This document shows positions 7,157 to 12,491 of a DNA stretch of 12,491 nt, in pieces. The notes below the pieces were generated by a model. It was not told the DNA's origin and made no database searches. It saw only the letters and a list, made by a program, of their open reading frames with translations. The first letter of the stretch is position 1. Every line of letters starts with the position of its first letter. Source of the DNA: Bacillota bacterium. GTDB lineage: Bacteria; Bacillota; Clostridia; Tissierellales; Peptoniphilaceae. The translations under genes and the position numbers were made by a program. Location: positions 1 to 12,491 of the forward strand of contig JAEZZB010000054.1 in assembly GCA_023442495.1 (NCBI GenBank). Reading direction: 5' to 3'.

Positions 7157-7999
7157 CTATCCTCCATAATCATCATATTCATCCAAAAAAGAATGTCTAA
7201 TGCCATTCAAATCATATTCTAACACAGCTCCAGCAAATACATTCTCAGAAGATTTGAAAATGCTTTTTTCAACATTTGGATTTTCTTTTTTTAAATTTTC
7301 GATTATCATTTTTATATTTTGTCTTTGACTGTCATTTTTCTTTTCCATAATTGGACAAGCTTCATCCATTGGAACTATCCCAGTATTATTTAACCATCTT
7401 ATTATATCTCGTTCTTCAATTAAATATAATGGTCTTATTAGTTCTAGTCCTTCAAAATTTTGACTTTTTAGCTTTGGCATCATTGTTCTATATGCACCTG
7501 CCCACATTATATTTAACATTATTGTTTCTATAACATCATTGAAGTGGTGTCCAAGAGCTAATTTATTACAACCAAGTTCCTTTGCTTTAGCATAAAGATT
7601 TCCCCTTCTCATCCTTGCACATAAATAGCAAGGACTATCTTTAGAAATTTCATGTACAATCTCAAAAATATTTGTTTGAAATATTTTTACTGGGATATCC
7701 ATATATTCACAAATATCTTCTAGTTTTTTTCTATTTTCAAAACTAAAACCAGGATCCATTGCGATGAATTCAATTTCATATTTTACTCTTGAAAATTTTT
7801 GTAATTGTTGAAGCATTTTAGCTAGCAATAAACTATCTTTACCGCCACTCATGCCGACAGCTATTTTATCTCCTTCTTGTATTAAATCATATTTGTCTAA
7901 TGCCTTTAAAAATTTTGAAAATGTCTCTACTTTATACTTCTTTTGTATTGATCTTTCAATCTCTTCCAAAGAAATTGCATTCTTTAGATATTCTTCCAT
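7157..7999 (-). CDS. TtcA-like PP-loop ATPase, tRNA 2-thiolation family
   Basis: A 280-residue cytoplasmic N-type ATP pyrophosphatase of the TtcA/TilS superfamily, which adenylates a base in tRNA for sulfur insertion (in TtcA, C32 to 2-thiocytidine). The PP-loop SGGKDS is at residues 51-56. C124 and C127 form the CxxC (CYLC) and C215 lies in DEACPI; three cysteines at this spacing are those that hold the 4Fe-4S cluster in TtcA. LGHHFNDVIET (149-159) is the conserved LGHxxDDxxET helix. The length is near the TtcA average (250-310). ATG 7999 has AGGAA nine bases upstream and follows the permease gene after 35 bases. The exact target base is not provable: many Firmicute paralogues share these motifs. 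The family call is secure. Confidence 0.85.
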   Translation of the reverse strand: MEEYLKNAISLEEIERSIQKKYKVETFSKFLKALDKYDLIQEGDKIAVGMSGGKDSLLLAKMLQQLQKFSRVKYEIEFIAMDPGFSFENRKKLEDICEYMDIPVKIFQTNIFEIVHEISKDSPCYLCARMRRGNLYAKAKELGCNKLALGHHFNDVIETIMLNIMWAGAYRTMMPKLKSQNFEGLELIRPLYLIEERDIIRWLNNTGIVPMDEACPIMEKKNDSQRQNIKMIIENLKKENPNVEKSIFKSSENVFAGAVLEYDLNGIRHSFLDEYDDYGG

Positions 8000-8034
8000 A
8001 CTTATTCCTATTCATATTCTAAATATATATAAAA

Positions 8035-9207
8035 TTATGATATATATTTTCCTTCTTCAATTTCAAATTTATTTTCTTTCTTTTTTTCTTTTCTATTTCT
8101 TATATCATCATTTATTATTTTATAAAAACCAGCAGATAACGGAACGAACAACAACATTCCTACAGGTCCTGCAATAGCTCCACCTACTATTACCGCTAAA
8201 AATGTCCATATCCCTGGAAGTCCAATGCTATTACCAATTAATCTTGGATAAATTATATCTCCTTCTAATTGTTGAACAATAACTAATAACAATATAAAAA
8301 TAAATCCTTGTTGAATATTTTCAGCAGCTATCATTAAAAATCCAATTGCTCCACCAATATATGCTCCAAGCATTGGAATAAATGCTGTAACCATGACAAT
8401 TATACCTATTGTTATAGCATAAGGCATCCCAGCAATTAGTAATGTAAGATAAACTAAAAATCCTATTATTATAGCATCTGCAACCTGTCCTTTTATAAAG
8501 GATTCAAACTTTTCATTCATTACGCTTAAAAAGTATTTTATTCTTATAAAATGTTTTTTAGGTAAATAGGTAGAAATAACTGAATTAAATTCTTCACCTA
8601 GGCGTTCTTTACCAGATAAAATATAAATTGCAAATATTAATGTTACGAAAATAGTGAAAAAAGCTCCAAATATACTATTTATAAAATCGAATGTTGAACC
8701 AAGTAATCCCCCAATATTGTTTCTTATAAATTCCCAGATATTGTTTGCATAATATTGCCAATTTTGTTGTATTTCATTTAATCTTTCAGTGATAAAAGTA
8801 TTTATCAATTCATTTCTTGGATGTTCTAGTAGCCATTTATATACATCTTCTATTAATTTAGGGATGCTTTCTACAATGATTCTAATTGAATTAACCATTT
8901 GAGGAATTACAATGGAAAGAATCAATGCAATGATTGCTATTACAAAAACAATTGATAATAAAATGCTTATCGGTCTTTTTATTTTATCCATCCATTTTGT
9001 TTTTATAAGCCCTAGAACTTTTTCCTCAATAAATCTCATAACAATATTCAATATATAAGCTATTGCCAATGCTAGTACAAATGGAAATATTACATCCCAT
9101 ACATTTCTAAAAAAATTAAGGACAGTTCCAATATAAATAACAGTCAAAACTGCAATAGTTAGCATTATAAGTCTTTTTAAGAATTTTTTATCGTTCAATC
9201 TATCCAT
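8035..9207 (-). CDS. AI-2E family transporter (permease)
   Basis: A 390-residue polytopic membrane protein of the AI-2E exporter family, whose members export small solutes, AI-2 in TqsA, or ions in other branches. About eight hydrophobic segments are visible: two near the N-terminus (about 13-58), one at about 82-105, then a soluble loop (about 106-160), and a C-terminal bundle from about 165 to 365. The family signature sits in the last third: FIPMLGAYIGGAIGF, VQQLEGDIIYPRLIGNSIGL and GGAIAGPVGMLLFVPL. A charged lysine/glutamate tail follows. The start overlaps the HD gene by eight bases, and GGAGGT inside that gene is its ribosome binding site. No luxS lies in the window, so autoinducer transport is only a family association. 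Confidence 0.88.
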   Translation of the reverse strand: MDRLNDKKFLKRLIMLTIAVLTVIYIGTVLNFFRNVWDVIFPFVLALAIAYILNIVMRFIEEKVLGLIKTKWMDKIKRPISILLSIVFVIAIIALILSIVIPQMVNSIRIIVESIPKLIEDVYKWLLEHPRNELINTFITERLNEIQQNWQYYANNIWEFIRNNIGGLLGSTFDFINSIFGAFFTIFVTLIFAIYILSGKERLGEEFNSVISTYLPKKHFIRIKYFLSVMNEKFESFIKGQVADAIIIGFLVYLTLLIAGMPYAITIGIIVMVTAFIPMLGAYIGGAIGFLMIAAENIQQGFIFILLLVIVQQLEGDIIYPRLIGNSIGLPGIWTFLAVIVGGAIAGPVGMLLFVPLSAGFYKIINDDIRNRKEKKKENKFEIEEGKYIS

Positions 9208-9805
9208 TAGAACCTCCTATAATATTTAAATCATCAATTAAATATCCTTTATCAACAGCTTTTAAAACTTCAGAATGTAAATAATCATAGACTTTCATAT
9301 TAAAATCCTTAATTGGTTCAATTCTCTTAAAAACTTGAGATAATCTAACATTGTTAACTTTCCATGTACCACCATTGTTTGAATTAATATTGCTAAGTAT
9401 TGGTTGCAATCTGTCCATTGAATTAGCAAATTTCGATTCATTTGTAGAATTATTTTCAAATTCTAGCCAAAGATCTTCTAACATCTTTTGATTATTTTCG
9501 GATAAATAGCTCTTTAGTTTTTCCATAGATTCTTTCTCTCTATCTAATTTACCGATATATGATTTTTCATCAAAAGCAAATGTATCTCCCGCAAATATTT
9601 CTACTAGGTCATGAACTAAAAGCATCTTTATGACTTTATTGATATCTACCTTAATTTCTGAAATTTCTTGCAAAAACATACTCATAGTCGCAATATGAAA
9701 TGTATGTTCTGCATCATTTTCTCTTCTATCTTCTCCTATTATCTTAGTTTGTCTATATGTTTTTTTCATTTCTTCTAATAAAACTACAAACTCTAATTCT
9801 TTCAT
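9200..9805 (-). CDS. HD-domain phosphohydrolase (YfbR/HDDC2-like)
   Basis: A 201-residue soluble protein of the HD superfamily, probably a metal-dependent nucleotidase or phosphohydrolase. Relatives such as YfbR remove phosphate from 5'-deoxynucleotides. Metal ligands visible are H34 (AEHTFHIA), H65-D66 (LLVHDLVEIFAGD) and D131 (SMDRLQP), in the order and spacing of the HD_3 group. The R-x-x-x-x-DAEH arrangement before the first histidine is typical of this group. Residues 143-165 (around NNGGTWKVNN) match the region after the last ligand in relatives. Its start overlaps the amidotransferase stop in ATGA, a classic coupled junction. The substrate is not determinable from sequence. Confidence 0.82.
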   Translation of the reverse strand: MKELEFVVLLEEMKKTYRQTKIIGEDRRENDAEHTFHIATMSMFLQEISEIKVDINKVIKMLLVHDLVEIFAGDTFAFDEKSYIGKLDREKESMEKLKSYLSENNQKMLEDLWLEFENNSTNESKFANSMDRLQPILSNINSNNGGTWKVNNVRLSQVFKRIEPIKDFNMKVYDYLHSEVLKAVDKGYLIDDLNIIGGSNG

Positions 9806-10527
9806 TTTCCCACACTTTCTATTAATGCTTTAAATATTAAATTCATACTTTCATCAACTTCATGAAGCATTTCTGGATGCCATTGTACTCCAACTACAAA
9901 TTTATAGTCTTTATGCTCAATCGCTTCAATTACACCATCAGGACTCAAAGCACTTGCTATTAAACCATCGGCAAGATTATCTATAGTTTGATGATGAAAT
10001 GAATTTACACTTATTATATTCTTACTAAATATATCATAAAGTTTTGAACCCTGAGTCAATTCTACTGTATGACTAATATTTTTTGGATTGTACTGTTGGT
10101 CGTGTTTAATATATATTTTCTTGTCATATGATAAATCTTGATATAAGCTTCCTCCAAAATATACATTTAATATTTGTAAACCTCTGCATATTCCAAGTAC
10201 TGGAATATCCTTTTCTAAAGCATACTTTATTAGTTTTAAATCGAATTTATCTCTTTCGTCAAAAGTTTGACCAAGTTTTTCTCTAGGTTGATTATTATAG
10301 TTTAGAGGGTTTACATCATGTCCACCACTTAAAATCAATGCATCTACACTTGATAATTGTTTTTTAATTATTTCATCATTTGTATTAAATGGAATAATCA
10401 TTGGAGTTGCATCATTTTTTATAACGGATTTAATATAGTCTTCATTTACATATGATCTTTCATATCCTAAGAAAGCCTCCTCATTTTGTTCTTTAATGAT
10501 TGAACTTGATATTCCTACAATTTTCAT
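9802..10527 (-). CDS. Gamma-glutamyl-gamma-aminobutyrate hydrolase family (PuuD-like class I amidotransferase)
   Basis: A 241-residue cytoplasmic hydrolase of peptidase family C26. PuuD members cleave gamma-glutamyl amide bonds, releasing glutamate. Visible motifs: LILSGGHDVNP (about 65-75), the nucleophile elbow GICRGLQILN with C114, the NSFHHQ motif (about 175-180), and GVQWHPE with H217 and E219 completing the triad. I chose ATG 10527 because AAGGG lies eight bases upstream; a GTG at 10536 in the same frame would add three residues but overlaps that ribosome binding site. It is the first gene of a six-gene minus-strand block. No putrescine-utilisation genes are nearby, so the physiological substrate is open. 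Family call is strong, substrate weak. Confidence 0.87.
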   Translation of the reverse strand: MKIVGISSSIIKEQNEEAFLGYERSYVNEDYIKSVIKNDATPMIIPFNTNDEIIKKQLSSVDALILSGGHDVNPLNYNNQPREKLGQTFDERDKFDLKLIKYALEKDIPVLGICRGLQILNVYFGGSLYQDLSYDKKIYIKHDQQYNPKNISHTVELTQGSKLYDIFSKNIISVNSFHHQTIDNLADGLIASALSPDGVIEAIEHKDYKFVVGVQWHPEMLHEVDESMNLIFKALIESVGK

Positions 10528-10560
10528 ATATTTCACCCTTGATTTTAATAATTTATATTT

Positions 10561-10569
10561 ATTTTATCA
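10561..10569 (-). promoter_or_regulatory. Extended -10 promoter of the six-gene operon
   Basis: TGATAAAAT on the minus strand (10569-10561) is an extended -10 element (TGnTAAAAT) with no good -35 at 17 bases. Transcription would start near 10554, about 27 bases before ATG 10527. It faces away from the promoter of the Na/Pi cotransporter gene. Confidence 0.5.
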
Positions 10570-10609
10570 TAGTTTTACAAATAAAAACTTTAAATTTATT
10601 TTACTTTGT

Positions 10610-10637
10610 TTTAACATTTAAATTCGTATGATATAAT
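10610..10637 (+). promoter_or_regulatory. Promoter of the Na/Pi cotransporter gene
   Basis: TTTAAC (10610-10615), a 16-base spacer and a perfect TATAAT (10632-10637) preceded by TGA, giving an extended -10. Transcription would begin near 10644 and the leader of about 22 bases contains the GGAGG ribosome binding site (10656-10660). I see no convincing Pho box repeats here. Confidence 0.6.
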
Positions 10638-10665
10638 AAAAAAGATAATTATTTCGGAGGCGCAT

Positions 10666-12270
10666 ATGTTAGAAATAACTACGCTCTTTGGTGGATTCGC
10701 TTTATTCCTATTTGGAATGAATCAAATGGGTAAAGGACTAGAACTTCTTGCAGGAAATAAACTTCAAGATATACTTGAAAAATTGACAAGCAATAAATTC
10801 TTAGGAGTTCTGATTGGTACAGTTGTTACAGCAATTACACAATCATCGTCTGCAACCACAGTTATGACGGTTGGTTTTGTAAACTCCAAAATTCTTTCTC
10901 TTAAACAAGCGATTTATATCATTATGGGAGCAAATATCGGTACAACAGTTACCGGTCTAATATTAACGTTAAATATTGAAACAATAGCACCAATCATAGC
11001 TTTCATAGGTATGGTAATGATGCTTTTTATGAAAAGACGTAAATACAAGTATACAGGTACTATTCTCTTCGGATTTGGTGTTCTATTCATGGGAATGAAT
11101 ATGATGGGTGATGCTGTTATGCCCCTCGCAAATAACCCTATACTAAAGGGTATACTCGCTAAAGCTGGTCATCCATTTATCGGTATAATAATGGGAGCAT
11201 TATTTACAGCGATAATTCAATCATCATCTGCAACCACTGGGGTACTTATTACTTTTGCTAACAATGGGATTCTACCATTTTCATCTGCATTTTACATAGT
11301 GCTTGGTAGTAATATTGGTACTTGTTTCACATCTATACTTGCTAGTTTAAGCGCAAGTAAAAATGCTAAAAGAGTAGCTGTTTCTCATATAACCTTTAAT
11401 ATAATAGGAACAATAATATTTTCTATATTTGCAATGATATTTCCTGTTATTCATTTTATTGAAACTATGACTCCAGTAGTTGCTCAACAAATTGCATTTT
11501 TACATACAGTATTTAATCTTGTAACCACTATACTATTACTTCCATTTACATCTTATTTGGAAAGAATATCCAATTATGTTATTCAAGGTAAAGATCCTCG
11601 AGATATAGGATTTAGTTTAATGTATCTAAATACACAAGCTTATAACGATACATTATCAACAATTGCTGGTATTAAACAAGAAACAATAAGAATGTTTGGA
11701 TATGCAAAGAAAAATTTATTACTTTCAATATCAAACTTAATCAATCATGAAGATAGTAGATCAGCAGAAATAGAATTTAATGAAGAAGTTATCGACTTCT
11801 TAAATACCGAAATCACTAAAATTGATGTAAAGGCGATGTCTAACGACTTAGGTAAACAACAATATAAACAATTATCCTATTACCTAAAAATCGTATCAAA
11901 TATTGAAAGACTAGGAGACTATGCCTACAATATTTATAAATTATCTGTAAACATGGCAGATAGCGAGATTACTTTCTCTGACGTAGCTATACAAGAAATC
12001 CAACTCATGGCAGATAATTTAGAATTATACTTTGATGATATCAAACAAAGTTTAATGAATAATGAATTCGATATGAAAAAACTTAGAACTCTCGCAATTA
12101 AGATTTCTGATATAGCAGATAAGAACAGAGAAGAATCATTAGAAAGACTTAAATCAGGCACAACGTCTGCCGAAGAAGAACTCGCTTATGATAAATTATA
12201 CACTTATTTGATGAGACTAAGAGACCATTTACAAAATATACAAAATCAATATTCAACTATATATCAATAA
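10666..12270 (+). CDS. Na/Pi cotransporter family protein with PhoU-like tail
   Basis: A 534-residue membrane protein predicted to move phosphate with sodium. The membrane half (about 1-310) contains two inverted Na_Pi_cotrans repeats, each with the QSSSATT signature (59-65 and 185-191) followed by the GANIGTT or GSNIGTC turn (88-94 and 214-220). From about 335 to the end it is a charged, helical, PhoU-like cytosolic domain (for example SNIERLGDYAYNIYKLS). This fusion is the usual form of the NptA/YjbB family, so the length is normal. ATG 10666 follows GGAGG by five bases. It is transcribed alone, divergently from the six-gene block, and ends at a strong hairpin. Whether it imports or exports phosphate cannot be told from sequence; YjbB relatives can export. 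Confidence 0.92.
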   Translation: MLEITTLFGGFALFLFGMNQMGKGLELLAGNKLQDILEKLTSNKFLGVLIGTVVTAITQSSSATTVMTVGFVNSKILSLKQAIYIIMGANIGTTVTGLILTLNIETIAPIIAFIGMVMMLFMKRRKYKYTGTILFGFGVLFMGMNMMGDAVMPLANNPILKGILAKAGHPFIGIIMGALFTAIIQSSSATTGVLITFANNGILPFSSAFYIVLGSNIGTCFTSILASLSASKNAKRVAVSHITFNIIGTIIFSIFAMIFPVIHFIETMTPVVAQQIAFLHTVFNLVTTILLLPFTSYLERISNYVIQGKDPRDIGFSLMYLNTQAYNDTLSTIAGIKQETIRMFGYAKKNLLLSISNLINHEDSRSAEIEFNEEVIDFLNTEITKIDVKAMSNDLGKQQYKQLSYYLKIVSNIERLGDYAYNIYKLSVNMADSEITFSDVAIQEIQLMADNLELYFDDIKQSLMNNEFDMKKLRTLAIKISDIADKNREESLERLKSGTTSAEEELAYDKLYTYLMRLRDHLQNIQNQYSTIYQ

Positions 12271-12280
12271 TATTGTCATC

Positions 12281-12314
12281 AAATCTGTTGTTTTTAAACA
12301 ACAGATTTTTATTT
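12281..12314 (+). terminator. Intrinsic terminator of the Na/Pi cotransporter gene
   Basis: A perfect 13-base-pair stem (12281-12293 with 12296-12308) around TT is followed by a T-rich tail. It begins 10 bases after the stop codon. The A/T-rich flanks of the stem also allow it to work weakly in the other direction. Confidence 0.9.
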
Positions 12315-12375
12315 TAGCATAATTATTAAAATTTTAAGTTTTGGGTATCTATTAGAAAAGAAAAAGGAGGTTTAT

Positions 12376-12491
12376 ATGTTAGAAGTATTAAAAGAAAATC
12401 TGGGTAAAGTTATTACTTTAATACAAGAAAAATATGGAAAATTGACTAAAGAAGAAATTGCTAATATTCAACAAAACCCAAAAATGCTTTA
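12376..12491 (+). CDS. CsbD-like small protein (partial, C-terminus off the window)
   Basis: An open frame begins at ATG 12376 behind a perfect AGGAGG (12365-12370) and runs off the right edge after 38 codons. The sequence, with KENLGKV, then QEKYGKLTKEEIANIQ and NPKML, follows the pattern of CsbD-family stress proteins (KxxWGKLTDDD, then IxGxxxxL), with tyrosine replacing the usual tryptophan. CsbD proteins are small soluble proteins of unclear function, often induced by general stress in Bacillus. It is separated from the preceding gene by a terminator, so it has its own promoter, which I could not place with confidence between 12315 and 12360. The call rests on 38 residues only. Confidence 0.55.
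   Translation, partial: MLEVLKENLGKVITLIQEKYGKLTKEEIANIQQNPKML

Noticed and set aside
7351..7533. 60-residue plus-strand open frame
   Set aside because: Antisense shadow inside the TtcA-like gene, which has full motif support.
7851..8177. 108-residue plus-strand open frame across the permease/TtcA-like junction
   Set aside because: Antisense to two well-supported genes; the run of Phe/Leu/Tyr mirrors the lysine-rich permease tail.
11934..12161. 75-residue minus-strand open frame
   Set aside because: Antisense to the PhoU-like domain of the Na/Pi cotransporter gene.
12343..12348. GGGTAT resembling a sigma-B -10 box before the CsbD-like gene
   Set aside because: CsbD is sigma-B controlled in Bacillus, but no GTTT-type -35 lies at 12-15 bases, and this lineage may lack sigma-B.

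Overview
The window is a very AT-rich piece of chromosome with strong AGGAGG-type ribosome binding sites, short intergenic gaps and overlapping genes. This fits a low-GC Firmicute (Bacillota). The gene content (TtcA-type PP-loop ATPase, AI-2E-type permease, DIP1984-family protein, Na/Pi cotransporter with PhoU-like tail, secreted starch-degrading enzyme) suits an anaerobic, host-associated member such as the Tissierellia/Peptoniphilaceae. I cannot fix the genus from sequence alone.

Layout. (1) 1-4124, minus: the N-terminal 1374 residues of a giant secreted starch enzyme, cut by the window edge. It has a signal peptide, a starch-binding domain, tandem CBM41 modules, a complete GH13 amylase-type catalytic domain with all catalytic residues, a third CBM41, and the beginning of a second, pullulanase-type section. 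It is read as a two-catalytic-domain amylopullulanase. (2) 4125-4486: its upstream region, with a candidate promoter, a cre-like site and a clear intrinsic terminator for the gene upstream. (3) 4487-4789, minus: a small single-thiol glutaredoxin-like protein. The 308-bp space above it holds a T-box-like sequence with several possible helices but no visible terminator. (4) 5098-5550, minus: a DIP1984-family protein. (5) 5641-10527, minus: a tightly packed six-gene block: gamma-glutamyl-type class I amidotransferase, HD-domain phosphohydrolase, AI-2E family permease, TtcA-like tRNA thiolation ATPase, SurA-like membrane-anchored protein, small membrane protein. (6) A divergent promoter region near 10530-10665. 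(7) 10666-12270, plus: Na/Pi cotransporter family protein followed by a strong terminator. (8) 12376-12491, plus: the start of a probable CsbD-like small protein.

How the genes work together: the six-gene block looks translationally coupled. There is one 4-base overlap, one 8-base overlap and one abutting stop/start, and in the last two the ribosome binding site lies in the final Gly-Gly codons of the gene before. Its members do not form a single known pathway (nucleotide/glutamyl clean-up, tRNA modification, envelope protein folding, membrane transport), so it is best seen as a housekeeping operon. The starch enzyme is a separate nutritional function. I saw no mobile element, CRISPR array, tRNA or rRNA gene. 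The least conventional parts are the T-box-like leader in front of a thioredoxin-fold gene and the modular starch enzyme.
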